This document shows, one piece after another, positions 25,734 through 38,185 of a stretch of 64,000 nucleotides of DNA. Both the position numbers and the translations under genes were made by a program. The notes under the pieces are model-generated. The model ran no database searches and was not told where the DNA came from. It saw only the letters and a list, made by a program, of their open reading frames with translations. Within the stretch, counting starts at the first letter, position 1. Each line of letters opens with the position of its first letter. Source of the stretch: Cetobacterium sp050033475 (lineage in GTDB: Bacteria; Fusobacteriota; Fusobacteriia; Fusobacteriales; Fusobacteriaceae); assembly GCF_050033475.1 (NCBI RefSeq), contig NZ_CP188319.1, positions 744,001-808,000 of the forward strand. Reading direction: 5' to 3'.

Positions 25734-27182
25734 ATGTCCGTATCGAAAAATTATTTTTATAATGTAATGTTGATAATAAGCAACACGGTATTTCCCATAA
25801 TAACTTTCCCATATGTTTCCAGGGTATTAATGCCTGAATATCTAGGAAAGGTTTATTTTGTCCAGGGGGTCGCTGCTTATTTTTTAATTTTAGCTGTGTT
25901 GGGAGTTCCAAATTATGGAATTAGAGAACTTTCTAGGGCGAAGGGAGTAAAGGATTGGGTAGAGTTTAAAAAAATCTATACAGAATTGCTTATTATGGCA
26001 ATCTTCAGTAGTATAGGAGCTTTTTTACTTCTTTTAGGAACAGTTCATATCTATGGAAAGTTTACTCAGGAAAAATTACTATTTTATATTTTTGGTCTTC
26101 AGGTTCTTTTTGAATGTTTCCAGATAAATCATTATTTCATAGTTATGGAAAATCATAAGCGTAGACTTATAAGATCCTTTACCATTAGAATTTTATCCCT
26201 TGGATTTTTATTTGCCTTTGTAAGAAAACCATCGGATTATTATATCTATGCATTACTTCTAGTTATTCCAGAAATAATAGCTAGAGTTATAGATATATAT
26301 ACCACAAGAAATGAAATTTGGTGGAATTTCAAAGAGCTTAATTTTAAAAGACATATAAGAAAAACCTTGGTTATATTTTTATATATTTTCACCATTGGAA
26401 TCTATGGAAGTATAGATAGTACAATGTTAGGAATAATGGTTGGAGATAGGGAAGTTGGTTTATATACAGCTGCGGTAAAGATGAATAAAATGGTTTTACC
26501 GGTTATTTTATCCCTAGCTATAGTTCTTTCTCCGAGAATTATAGGGGCCATAAAAAGAGAGGAAAATGATAAATTATTTGGTTATATGGATTTTTTCATA
26601 GATTTTGCCTTTATAATAGGAATTCCAGTAACAGCTTTGCTGATGCTTCTAGCACCGGAATTAACTCTATTATTTTCTGGAGAAAGATTTAGAGAATCTA
26701 TAATAACAATGCAAATAATGACTCCCTATTTAGTTTTTGTTGCCATAGGAACCTTTATGGGTGGACAAATTATGTTGCCTAGGGATAAGGAGAAAAGTAT
26801 TTTATATATTTCCATAGTTGGAGTACTTATAAATATAGGACTTAATTATTTTATGATTCCAAAATGGGGAAGAAATGGGGCCTCTGTAGCCACTGTTATA
26901 ACAGAAACTGTAATTTCTATAATTAAAGTTTATCAAGTTAAGGCTCTGTATCCAAACTATAGAATTTGGAAAAGAGATAGAATTTTGCCTGTAATATTTG
27001 GAATTGTAACTTCAGGATTGGTTGTTTATTTTAGTAAATATTTAAGAGCCTATGGAAATTTCCTTTCATTAATAGTTGTAAGTATATTTTTTATGGGAAT
27101 ATATGGAATATTATTATTGATTAGTAAAAATAAATTTATAATGGATGGATTAATTTTTATAAAAGGAAGAATAAAAAAATAA
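25734..27182 (+). CDS. Oligosaccharide flippase family protein
   Basis: The 483-residue membrane protein has about fourteen hydrophobic segments and the flippase start ISNTVFPIITFPYVSRVLMPEYLG, with YGSIDSTMLGIMVGDREVGL in the middle. This is the polysaccharide-type MOP exporter layout, like Wzx proteins. ATG 25734 follows AGGGGG; a TTG one codon earlier is less likely. It stands alone between a tRNA terminator and its own terminator, more than 9 kb from the polysaccharide cluster, so its substrate may be a different glycan. Confidence 0.85.
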   Translation: MSVSKNYFYNVMLIISNTVFPIITFPYVSRVLMPEYLGKVYFVQGVAAYFLILAVLGVPNYGIRELSRAKGVKDWVEFKKIYTELLIMAIFSSIGAFLLLLGTVHIYGKFTQEKLLFYIFGLQVLFECFQINHYFIVMENHKRRLIRSFTIRILSLGFLFAFVRKPSDYYIYALLLVIPEIIARVIDIYTTRNEIWWNFKELNFKRHIRKTLVIFLYIFTIGIYGSIDSTMLGIMVGDREVGLYTAAVKMNKMVLPVILSLAIVLSPRIIGAIKREENDKLFGYMDFFIDFAFIIGIPVTALLMLLAPELTLLFSGERFRESIITMQIMTPYLVFVAIGTFMGGQIMLPRDKEKSILYISIVGVLINIGLNYFMIPKWGRNGASVATVITETVISIIKVYQVKALYPNYRIWKRDRILPVIFGIVTSGLVVYFSKYLRAYGNFLSLIVVSIFFMGIYGILLLISKNKFIMDGLIFIKGRIKK

Positions 27183-27183
27183 A

Positions 27184-27213
27184 GGAGATTGGCTTTTTTA
27201 GCCAATCTCTTTA
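27184..27213 (+). terminator. Bidirectional terminator between convergent genes
   Basis: GAGATTGGCT (27185-27194) and AGCCAATCTC (27200-27209) pair perfectly around a T-rich loop, with A-rich sequence on the left and T-rich sequence on the right. Confidence 0.88.
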
Positions 27214-27696
27214 TTATTTAGCCATGTATTCTAGAATTAAATTAGAATCAATAAGTTTCCCCTTGGAGTTTGTATCTACTCCTTTGAAAGCAACAGAGGT
27301 ATCTTTACCACCATTGAAGGTAATTTTATTTCCAGTTAAAGTAATATTACCTAATTTTTCATAGATAGGTTCCTTTGAAACAGGATTTCCAAATTTATCT
27401 TTTAATTTACTAAAGATATTTTTAACGTCATTTCCTCTTATTTCATTTTTATCATAATAAACATCGATTTTAAATAATTCGTCATTTATAAAATAAAATA
27501 CAGTTTTAGAAATTTGAGAATTTGAATAAACCTTAGAAAATTGTTTTGTATTTGGATAAATACTAACTTCTTTCTTTAGATTTGGATAGAAAATTTCCAC
27601 AGTTTTTGGATTCATTCCCCAATTTAAACTTGGAAAATCTGTAATTCCAAAGGCTAGGGATGAAAGTAAAATAAATAAAAATAATATTTTTTTCAT
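27214..27696 (-). CDS. Secreted protein of unknown function
   Basis: The 160-residue protein has a clear signal peptide (MKKILFLFILLSSLAFG) and a mature part of about 143 residues with mixed strands. LNWGMNPKTVEIFYP right after cleavage resembles a motif seen in small periplasmic proteins whose function is not known. No cysteine and no membrane segment is present in the mature part, so it is probably soluble in the periplasm. The ATG has an excellent site (AAAGGAGGT). It is transcribed alone, divergently from aroC, from a promoter sharing its -35 region. Confidence 0.65.
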   Translation of the reverse strand: MKKILFLFILLSSLAFGITDFPSLNWGMNPKTVEIFYPNLKKEVSIYPNTKQFSKVYSNSQISKTVFYFINDELFKIDVYYDKNEIRGNDVKNIFSKLKDKFGNPVSKEPIYEKLGNITLTGNKITFNGGKDTSVAFKGVDTNSKGKLIDSNLILEYMAK

Positions 27697-27719
27697 AGGA
27701 CCTCCTTTTATACAAGAAA

Positions 27720-27770
27720 ATTATAAGATGTTTAGAAAAAATTGTAAAGAAAAGAGAATTAAGTTAAAAT
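27720..27770. promoter_or_regulatory. Overlapping divergent promoters for aroC and the secreted protein
   Basis: On the + strand TTGTAA (27742-27747), 17 bases and TAAAAT (27765-27770) drive aroC. On the - strand TTTACA (27743-27748), 17 bases and TATAAT (27720-27725) drive the secreted protein. The two -35 boxes occupy almost the same bases, so polymerase should bind in only one direction at a time. Confidence 0.7.
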
Positions 27771-27801
27771 AATAATAATAAAATTTTGGGAGTGATGAAA
27801 T

Positions 27802-28794
27802 ATGAATACCTTTGGAACCCTTTTAAGAGTTTCTATATATGGAGAATCCCACGGAGAAGGTGTGGGAGTTTTAATAGATGGATTACCACCTGGAATAGCC
27901 TTAGATATAGAAGATTTAATGGCAGATATTATAAAGAGGAAACCTGGTGGAGTGGGAACTACCAAAAGAGTAGAAAGTGATATTCCACATATACTATCAG
28001 GTCTCTATGAAGGATATACATCTGGGGCTCCCATGAACATATTTTTTAAAAATGAAAATAAAAATTCAAGGGTTTATATGGATTTTAAATCTCATCCAAG
28101 ACCAGGCCATGCAGATTATACTTCTACAATAAAATATAGAGGATATAATGATTTAAGAGGTGGTGGACATTTTTCAGGAAGATTGACCTTAGGTCTTGTG
28201 GCAGCAGGAGCTGTGGCAAAAAAGATTCTAGGCTCAGTTGAAATTAAAGCTCAATTAAAAACCTTGGGAAATTTAGAGGTAAATGAAAATATAGCTGAAA
28301 TTGAAGATTATTTACAGGAGGTAACTCTTCAAGGGGATTCTGTAGGGGGCATTATTCAATGTGTTGTAAAAAATCTTCCCCAGGGTCTTGGAGAGCCATT
28401 TTTTCAATCAGTGGAATCTAAATTAGCCTCTATACTATTTTCAGTACCAGGTTTGAAAGGTGTAGAATTTGGAGCTGGGTTTTTAGGAACAACCCTAAAA
28501 GGTAGTGAATATAATGATAATTTCATTGATAGAAAGGGAAAAACAGAGAGCAATAATAATGGTGGAATAAATGGTGGAATAACCAATGGAAATCCTGTGG
28601 TATTCAGAGTTGCAATAAAACCCACAGCAAGTATATTCATGGCCCAGGATACCTTTAATTTCCAAGAGAATAAAATTATGCCATTGGAAATTTCAGGGCG
28701 TCATGATGCAGCCTTTGTTGTAAGGGTCCCTGTGGTAATAGAGGCGGTTACAGCCATAGCCTTGGCAGATTTATATTTACAAAATTTAAAATAG
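27802..28794 (+). CDS. aroC: Chorismate synthase
   Basis: The 330-residue enzyme makes chorismate from EPSP with reduced FMN. Signatures are MNTFGTLLRVSIYGESHG at the start, RPGHADYT near 93, RGGGHFSGRLT near 117 and GRHDAAFVVRVP near 298. It is shorter than the usual 350-390 residues but no core motif is missing. ATG follows TTGGGAGTG. It lies 8 bases before the dCMP deaminase gene, forming a two-gene unit; aroE is on the other strand nearby. Confidence 0.95.
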   Translation: MNTFGTLLRVSIYGESHGEGVGVLIDGLPPGIALDIEDLMADIIKRKPGGVGTTKRVESDIPHILSGLYEGYTSGAPMNIFFKNENKNSRVYMDFKSHPRPGHADYTSTIKYRGYNDLRGGGHFSGRLTLGLVAAGAVAKKILGSVEIKAQLKTLGNLEVNENIAEIEDYLQEVTLQGDSVGGIIQCVVKNLPQGLGEPFFQSVESKLASILFSVPGLKGVEFGAGFLGTTLKGSEYNDNFIDRKGKTESNNNGGINGGITNGNPVVFRVAIKPTASIFMAQDTFNFQENKIMPLEISGRHDAAFVVRVPVVIEAVTAIALADLYLQNLK

Positions 28795-28802
28795 GAGGAA
28801 AA

Positions 28803-29291
28803 ATGGGAAAAAGAGTAGATTATATAGATTGGGATGAATATTTTATGGGAGTAGCTATTCTTTCTTCTAAGAGAAGTAAGGATCCAGGAACCCAAGTAGG
28901 AGCATGTATAGTTACACCGGATAAAAGAATAGTAGGAGTTGGATATAATGGTTTTCCCATGGGATGTTCAGATGATGATTTTCCTTGGGACAGAGAGGGA
29001 GAGTTTTTAGATACAAAATATCCCTTTGTATGCCATGCTGAAATGAATGCTATATTGAATAGTATTAAAAGTTTAAAGGGATGTACAATATATGTTGATT
29101 TATTTCCTTGCCATGAATGTGCAAAGAGCATTATTCAAAGTGGAATTAGGGAGATAGTTTATCTTTCTGATAAGTATAATGGAACTCCTTCGGATATAGC
29201 TTCTAAGAAAATGCTAGATGCATCTGGAGTTAAATATAGAAAATTAGAAAGTCAATTGGAGAAAATTGTTTTAGATTTTAAGAAAAATTAA
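28803..29291 (+). CDS. dCMP deaminase family protein
   Basis: The 162-residue protein has the zinc cytidine-deaminase fold. CHAEMNAIL near 76 holds the zinc His and the catalytic Glu, and LFPCHECAK near 100 the two zinc Cys. RSKDPGTQVGACIV near 24 and GYNGFPMGCSDDDFPWDR near 48 match deoxycytidylate deaminases rather than tRNA or riboflavin deaminases. It would supply dUMP for thymidylate synthesis. ATG follows AGGAGGAAAA. Confidence 0.9.
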   Translation: MGKRVDYIDWDEYFMGVAILSSKRSKDPGTQVGACIVTPDKRIVGVGYNGFPMGCSDDDFPWDREGEFLDTKYPFVCHAEMNAILNSIKSLKGCTIYVDLFPCHECAKSIIQSGIREIVYLSDKYNGTPSDIASKKMLDASGVKYRKLESQLEKIVLDFKKN

Positions 29292-29294
29292 AAA

Positions 29295-29328
29295 AGAGAA
29301 TGGTCCTAATAATCTAGGACTATTCTCT
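29295..29328 (+). terminator. Bidirectional terminator between convergent genes
   Basis: GAGAATGGTCCTA and TAGGACTATTCTC form a long stem (one G-T pair) around ATAATC, with an A run before and TTATTTTTT after. It can serve the dCMP deaminase gene and the opposing zinc-ribbon gene. Confidence 0.9.
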
Positions 29329-29681
29329 TATTTTTTAAATTTATCCCAAAATGAAGGTTTTTGAGCCTTTTCCATTTTCTTTTTTTCTTTCATTTCATTA
29401 TAATAGTTTGACCAGTTTGGATTATTTTTCATATTTTGTTTCATTTGTTTCATATATTGATAGGTTGATTTAGCTGTTTTAAATTTATATTTAATATTGT
29501 TTTTTATATCAACAATTGTGCTATAGATTCCCTTGAAAAATCCTGTGAATTTATATGTTATTCTTTTAATAGCTGTAAATTTATAAACTTCCTTACAAGT
29601 AGGACATCTATATTTTGCTACCTTATCATTAATTCTCATTTTCCCTTTACAGTGGGGACATTTCACTATAATTTTTTTCAT
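29328..29681 (-). CDS. Small zinc-ribbon protein with basic tail
   Basis: The 117-residue protein starts with a four-cysteine ribbon: CPHCKGK and CPTCKEVYKF (C-x2-C ... C-x2-C) within the first 32 residues. The rest is strongly basic and helical (for example YMKQMKQNMKNNPN and EKKKMEKAQK), suggesting binding to nucleic acid or ribosomes, though no partner is known. The start overlaps the aroE stop by 4 bases, so it is translated after aroE from the same message. Confidence 0.65.
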   Translation of the reverse strand: MKKIIVKCPHCKGKMRINDKVAKYRCPTCKEVYKFTAIKRITYKFTGFFKGIYSTIVDIKNNIKYKFKTAKSTYQYMKQMKQNMKNNPNWSNYYNEMKEKKKMEKAQKPSFWDKFKK

Positions 29682-30436
29682 AGATTTTCTAACTCCTCAT
29701 AAATTTCATCTAGGGCCATGGGCATATTTTGCCAAAGCTCCTGTGCCTTAACTCCCTGAGCTACAAGCATATAAAAACCATTGGCTCCCTGTTTGCTCAA
29801 AGATAAGAATTTTGTTACCCTAGGATTATATATTAAATCTATGGCAAAGTCAAAATTTCCAAGGATTTCAGCAGTGACAGGACATTGATCAACATTTGGA
29901 AAAGTACCAAGAGGAGTTCCATTAACTATTAAATATCCCTTTTCCTTAGAAAATTCTTCATAGGATATAACTCCGTCTCCTTTAGGATTTCTAGATACTA
30001 TGGTAACCCTTGCTTCTAAATCTTTAAGAACTTTAGCTACGGTTTTACTAGCTCCTCCATTTCCCAATATAAAAGTTTTTTTATTCTTACAGTCTAACTT
30101 AAGTTTTTTTATAGTTTCTAGAAAACCAAAGTAATCAGTATTATAGCCATATAATTTTCCATTTTTCATAGTAACTGTATTGACAGCTCCGATTTCCATA
30201 GCCTCAGGAGAAATATGGTCTAAATATTTCATAATCTTTTCCTTATAGGGGATGGTTACATTAATCCCTTGAAAGCTCCCCTCTCTCATATTCTCTAAAA
30301 AAGATTCTATTTCTTCCTCTTGAAGATTTATAATTTCATAGGATCCATCTATTTTATATTTTTCAAAGATTTTTTTATGTAAAATGGGAGAAAAACTATA
30401 GTTTATATTTCTACCAATTAAAGCATATTTTTTCAT
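29678..30436 (-). CDS. aroE: Shikimate dehydrogenase
   Basis: The 252-residue enzyme reduces 3-dehydroshikimate to shikimate with NADPH. Substrate residues are visible in GRNINYSFSPILHKKIF at the start (S-x-S), NVTIPYKE with the catalytic Lys near 65, and AVNTV and YNTDYFGF near 84-102. ILGNGGASKTV near 123 is the nucleotide loop. GVKAQELW near the end is also typical. It belongs to the same pathway as nearby aroC but lies on the opposite strand. Confidence 0.95.
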   Translation of the reverse strand: MKKYALIGRNINYSFSPILHKKIFEKYKIDGSYEIINLQEEEIESFLENMREGSFQGINVTIPYKEKIMKYLDHISPEAMEIGAVNTVTMKNGKLYGYNTDYFGFLETIKKLKLDCKNKKTFILGNGGASKTVAKVLKDLEARVTIVSRNPKGDGVISYEEFSKEKGYLIVNGTPLGTFPNVDQCPVTAEILGNFDFAIDLIYNPRVTKFLSLSKQGANGFYMLVAQGVKAQELWQNMPMALDEIYEELENL

Positions 30437-30491
30437 TTCTCACCTCTATAATTTCTTATTTTATTTTTATTCTAACATGAAATTTTTCTGT

Positions 30492-30520
30492 TGAATATCT
30501 AGAATAAATAGGTTAAAATT
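30492..30520 (+). promoter_or_regulatory. Promoter of the Crp/Fnr regulator gene
   Basis: TTGAAT (30492-30497), a 17-base spacer and TAAAAT (30515-30520) lie 26 bases upstream of the ATG at 30547. Confidence 0.65.
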
Positions 30521-30546
30521 ATGTAATTATACTTAAGGAGTAGATT

Positions 30547-31209
30547 ATGGATGGATATATAAAAATATTACAAAAATCTTTTCTATTCTCTCAAATTTCT
30601 TCTGAAAAAATATTAGAGCTTTTAAATAATGTGAAATATAAAGTAGAAATCTTTCAAAAAAAGGAAACAATGGTTTTTAGAGGAGATAGGGTATTAGGAG
30701 TTTATCTGTTGTTGGAGGGCCATGTGGAAGCTGAAATGTTGAAATCCAATGGAGAACTTCAGGTTATAGAGGCATTAAATCCAGGAGATATTTTAGCCAG
30801 TGCTTTTATATTTGGTAGGGAAAGTATTTTTCCTGTGGATGTTATAGCGAAAACCTCTGTAAAAATTATTTTTATAAGTAAAGAAGAAATATTTAAATTA
30901 TTTTCCTTAGACAGCAAGATAATGGAAAATTTTCTAAATGATATATCCAATAGAGCTCAATTTTTATCTAAAAGAATATGGAGTAATTTTAATAATAAAT
31001 CCATAGGTGAAAAATTAAATAGCTATATTTTAGAAATAAAAAAAGGAGATATTATAATTTTTCAAGAGAGCGTAAAGGAGCTAGCAGAGAGATTTCAAGT
31101 GGCAAGACCTTCTTTATCAAGGGTTTTATCCAATTATGTGCATGAAGGTATTTTGAAAAGATTGGGAAGAAATAAATTTCAGATATTAGATATGGAATAT
31201 TTTTTATAA
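30547..31209 (+). CDS. Crp/Fnr family transcription regulator
   Basis: The 220-residue protein has a cyclic-nucleotide-type sensor domain (GDRVLGVYLLLEGHVEAEML near 50, NPGDILASAF near 82) and a C-terminal winged helix (SVKELAERFQVARPSLSRVL near 175). It contains no cysteine, so it cannot carry the Fnr iron-sulfur cluster; the sensor pocket also lacks the usual RxS residues for cAMP. Its ligand is therefore unknown. No obvious palindromic Crp/Fnr box was found in its own promoter. It ends just before the rRNA promoter without a visible terminator. Confidence 0.85.
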   Translation: MDGYIKILQKSFLFSQISSEKILELLNNVKYKVEIFQKKETMVFRGDRVLGVYLLLEGHVEAEMLKSNGELQVIEALNPGDILASAFIFGRESIFPVDVIAKTSVKIIFISKEEIFKLFSLDSKIMENFLNDISNRAQFLSKRIWSNFNNKSIGEKLNSYILEIKKGDIIIFQESVKELAERFQVARPSLSRVLSNYVHEGILKRLGRNKFQILDMEYFL

Positions 31210-31226
31210 AAAATAAAAAAAATCTA

Positions 31227-31255
31227 TTGACGAAAAAAATAAACTGTGATAGGAT
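31227..31255 (+). promoter_or_regulatory. Promoter of the rRNA operon
   Basis: TTGACG (31227-31232), 17 bases and TAGGAT (31250-31255) follow an A-rich UP-like tract. The leader begins with TCAGC...GCTGA, a small hairpin close to the transcription start, and contains the 5-prime arm of the 16S processing stem. Confidence 0.8.
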
Positions 31256-31299
31256 AATCTATGTCAGCGAGAACAGCTGATAACAAAGAAGGACATTAA

Positions 31300-31320
31300 C
31301 AACAGAATAGATAAGATAGT
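31300..31320 (+). other. 5-prime arm of the 16S processing stem
   Basis: AGAATAGATAAGA (31304-31316) is the exact complement of TCTTATCTATTCT at 32894-32906 beyond the 16S 3-prime end. Three further pairs extend it outward past one mismatch and four inward past a bulge. Such stalks are cut by RNase III in other bacteria. Confidence 0.85.
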
Positions 31321-31364
31321 CAATTAGTTATGCATTAACAACATAACGGTGTAAATAAAAATTT

Positions 31365-32878
<1,514 letters not shown>

Positions 32879-32893
32879 CTAAGGAGACACTAG

Positions 32894-32910
32894 TCTTATC
32901 TATTCTATTG
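32894..32910 (+). other. 3-prime arm of the 16S processing stem
   Basis: TCTTATCTATTCT pairs with the arm at 31304-31316 to enclose the whole 16S sequence, releasing pre-16S when cleaved. Confidence 0.85.
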
Positions 32911-32926
32911 ATAATGTTCTTCGAAT

Positions 32927-33002
32927 GGGGATATAGCTCAGTTGGGAGAGCAACGCACTTGCACTGCGTAGGTCAGCGGTTCGACTCCGCTTATCTCCAC
33001 CA
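32927..33002 (+). tRNA. tRNA-Ala (TGC) in the rRNA spacer
   Basis: Acceptor GGGGATA pairs with TATCTCC before ACCA; the anticodon loop CTTGCAC holds TGC. It is the only tRNA in this spacer; many operons also carry tRNA-Ile here. Confidence 0.96.
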
Positions 33003-33015
33003 TTAAACATTATCA

Positions 33016-33046
33016 TTTGGACATTGGAAACTATATAGTAGATATT
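33016..33046 (+). other. 5-prime arm of the 23S processing stem
   Basis: GAAACTATATAGTAG (33027-33041) is the exact complement of CTACTATATAGTTTC (36041-36055). The pairing extends outward through TTTGGACATTG against AAGTGTTCAAA and inward by four pairs past a bulged A, making a stalk of about 28 pairs around 23S. Confidence 0.85.
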
Positions 33047-33118
33047 GAGAGATACAATAAATCAACTAATAAACTCTAGTTTTAGAGATTGTTAGTCTGT
33101 CAAAATAAAAGAAACATA

Positions 33119-36034
<2,916 letters not shown>

Positions 36035-36040
36035 AAAATA

Positions 36041-36066
36041 CTACTATATAGTTTCAAGTGTTCAAA
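36041..36066 (+). other. 3-prime arm of the 23S processing stem
   Basis: CTACTATATAGTTTC and the following AAGTGTTCAAA pair with 33016-33041, closing the 23S stalk before the 5S gene. Confidence 0.85.
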
Positions 36067-36079
36067 ACATTTGAATAAT

Positions 36080-36197
36080 GATTGGCAACAATGGCTACGA
36101 GGGTACACCCAGTAACATACCGAACCTGGAAGTTAAGCTCGTAAACGTCGAAAGTACTTGGGGGGCAGCCCCCTGGGAGGATAGAAAGTTGCCAATC
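36080..36197 (+). rRNA. rrf: 5S ribosomal RNA
   Basis: About 118 bases. The ends GATTGGCAAC (36080-36089) and GTTGCCAATC (36188-36197) form helix I. Internal ACACCCAGTAACATACCGAAC and GAAGTTAAGCTC are standard 5S sequences. Eight T follow helix I immediately, so the molecule end may double as the transcription terminator. Confidence 0.95.
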
Positions 36198-36205
36198 TTT
36201 TTTTT
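36188..36205 (+). terminator. Possible terminator formed by 5S helix I and a T run
   Basis: The 10-pair helix I of 5S is directly followed by TTTTTTTTA, and no separate hairpin is present before gmhB at 36249. Termination at the end of 5S itself is inferred. Confidence 0.5.
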
Positions 36206-36248
36206 ATTTTTTGAAAAAACAAATTAACTTAAAATGGGAGGATCTTAA

Positions 36249-36803
36249 ATGAATAAAGGAATATTCTTAGATAGAGATGGAACTATAAATATAGAAAAGG
36301 ACTATTTACATAGGATAGAGGATTTTGAGTTTGAAGATGGAGCTTTAGAAGCTTTAAAAATATTTCAAGACTTGGAATATAAAATTATAGTGGTCACAAA
36401 TCAATCAGGAATAGCTAGGGGATATTATTCAGAGGAAGATCTGGCTCTTTTAAATGATTATATGATAAAAGAAGCAAAAAAAGAGGGAATAGAAATATCA
36501 GCAGTTTATTATTGCCCTCATCATGAGGAAAAAGGTGTTGGTCAATATAAGATCAAATGTGAATGTAGAAAGCCTAATCCAGGTATGCTTTTAAAAGGAA
36601 TAGAGGAATTTAAAATTGATCCTAGTCAATCTTATATGGTGGGAGATAGGAAAAGTGACCTAGAAGCTGGAGATAGAAGTGGTATAAAGAGTATCTTAGT
36701 TAAGACAGGTTATGGTAAAAATAATAGTGATCAACTGGAAGGGAAATATCCAGTATATGAAAACTTGCTGGCCTTTGCTCAATCTTTGACAAAAAAGGAC
36801 TAA
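36249..36803 (+). CDS. gmhB: D-glycero-D-manno-heptose 1,7-bisphosphate 7-phosphatase
   Basis: The 184-residue HAD phosphatase removes the C7 phosphate in the synthesis of ADP-heptose for lipopolysaccharide core. GIFLDRDGTIN holds the catalytic aspartates (residues 9 and 11), VTNQSGIARG the second motif, and MVGDRKSDLEAG the last. The zinc loop is YYCPHHEEKG...CECRKPNPGM with Cys and His ligands, specific to GmhB-type enzymes. ATG follows GGGAGGAT. It precedes the murF block but a separate promoter for murF is visible. Confidence 0.9.
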   Translation: MNKGIFLDRDGTINIEKDYLHRIEDFEFEDGALEALKIFQDLEYKIIVVTNQSGIARGYYSEEDLALLNDYMIKEAKKEGIEISAVYYCPHHEEKGVGQYKIKCECRKPNPGMLLKGIEEFKIDPSQSYMVGDRKSDLEAGDRSGIKSILVKTGYGKNNSDQLEGKYPVYENLLAFAQSLTKKD

Positions 36804-36810
36804 AAAAGAG

Positions 36811-36839
36811 TTGTGTCTAACCCTTGGAAATGTTAAAAT
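36811..36839 (+). promoter_or_regulatory. Probable promoter of the mur-fts block
   Basis: TTGTGT (36811-36816), 17 bases and TAAAAT (36834-36839) lie 35 bases before the murF start. Confidence 0.5.
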
Positions 36840-36874
36840 ATTAGATATGTTAACTGGAAAAGGGGCAATATATA

Positions 36875-38185
36875 ATGAAAAAACTTTTAAAAGTTATAAT
36901 GAGTATGTTTAAGGAAGAAAAATTACAAGAGTTCCAGGATATAGAAATAAAAGATGTAGTTATGGACAGTAAAAAAGTTCAAGAGGGAAGTCTTTTTTTA
37001 GCTATAAATAATGGAAATAAATATATACAGGAAGCTTTGAATAAGGGAGCGGCCATAGTAATAGGAGATAAGGTACCAGAGGAAATCAATGATAAAAGAG
37101 TGATCACTGTGGAAAATACCATAGAAATCATGCAAAAATTAGCAAGGGAATATAGAAGAGAACTTGCTTTAAAAGTTATTGGTATTACAGGAAGTAATGG
37201 TAAAACAACGACCAAGGATTTAATAACTGGAGTTTTATCTGAGAAATATATAACTGAAAAAACCCAGGGGAATTATAATAATCATATAGGATTACCCTAT
37301 ACAATTTTAACTTTACCAGGAAATACAGAGGTAGTTGTATTGGAAATGGGAATGAGTAGTTTTGGGGAAATAGATACTCTGTGTAAAATAGCGGAGCCTA
37401 ATTATGGAATTATAACAAATATTGGAGACTCTCATTTGGAGTTTTTAAAGACTAGAGAAAATGTTTTTAAAGCCAAGGGAGAAATGATTAAATATATATC
37501 TTCAGATAAATTATTTATTTTTGGAGATGATCCCTATTTAAAAAATGTCTCAGGAATAAAAGTAGGTTATTTAGAAGAGAATGACTATAAAATTAATATA
37601 ATTTCTGAGGAGCTTTCAGCCACTGAATTTACAGTGAATAATTTTGAAAAATATAAAATTTCCTTAAATGGAAAACATAACTGTATAAATGCAACAATGG
37701 CCATAGGAATTGGAAAAGCCTTTGGTTTAACCATGGAGGAAATTCAAAGGGGATTGGAAAAATCTCAAATGACCGCCATGAGATTTGAGAAGAAGCTAGT
37801 GGGAGAGACTTTATATATAAATGATGCATATAATGCCAGTCCTACATCTATGGAATATTCTCTAATGACCTTTGACAATTTAAAAGTTTCTAAAAAAAAG
37901 ATAGCAATATTGGGAGATATGCTGGAATTAGGTGAGGAATCTGTTAAATTCCACAAGGAGATTTTAGAAAAAGCAATAGAAACAAAAATAGATAAAATAT
38001 TTCTCTATGGGCCTTTGATGGCTCAGGGAGCTCAACTTGTAAAAAATAATAATATATATACCTTTGAAACTAAAAATGATATTGTAAAAGCTTTAAGAGA
38101 AGAAAAAGAGCCAATAGCGGTATTATTAAAAGGATCTAGAGGGATGAAATTAGAAGAAATAATAGAACAAAAGGAGCAAAAGTAA
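36875..38185 (+). CDS. murF: UDP-MurNAc-tripeptide--D-Ala-D-Ala ligase
   Basis: The 436-residue cytoplasmic ligase adds D-Ala-D-Ala to the peptidoglycan precursor, the last soluble step. GITGSNGKTTTKDLI near 108 is the ATP loop; EMGMSSFGEID near 161, GDSHLEFLKTRENV near 194 and INDAYNASPTSM near 316 are MurF signatures. ATG lies behind AAGGGG. Its stop overlaps the mraY start (TAATG), so the two are coupled. Confidence 0.95.
   Translation: MKKLLKVIMSMFKEEKLQEFQDIEIKDVVMDSKKVQEGSLFLAINNGNKYIQEALNKGAAIVIGDKVPEEINDKRVITVENTIEIMQKLAREYRRELALKVIGITGSNGKTTTKDLITGVLSEKYITEKTQGNYNNHIGLPYTILTLPGNTEVVVLEMGMSSFGEIDTLCKIAEPNYGIITNIGDSHLEFLKTRENVFKAKGEMIKYISSDKLFIFGDDPYLKNVSGIKVGYLEENDYKINIISEELSATEFTVNNFEKYKISLNGKHNCINATMAIGIGKAFGLTMEEIQRGLEKSQMTAMRFEKKLVGETLYINDAYNASPTSMEYSLMTFDNLKVSKKKIAILGDMLELGEESVKFHKEILEKAIETKIDKIFLYGPLMAQGAQLVKNNNIYTFETKNDIVKALREEKEPIAVLLKGSRGMKLEEIIEQKEQK

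Noticed and set aside
30437..30491. Promoter for aroE on the - strand in the divergent region
   Set aside because: Candidate boxes (for example TTCAAC and TAGAAT) have a 15-base spacer and the region is highly A+T rich; I could not support one.
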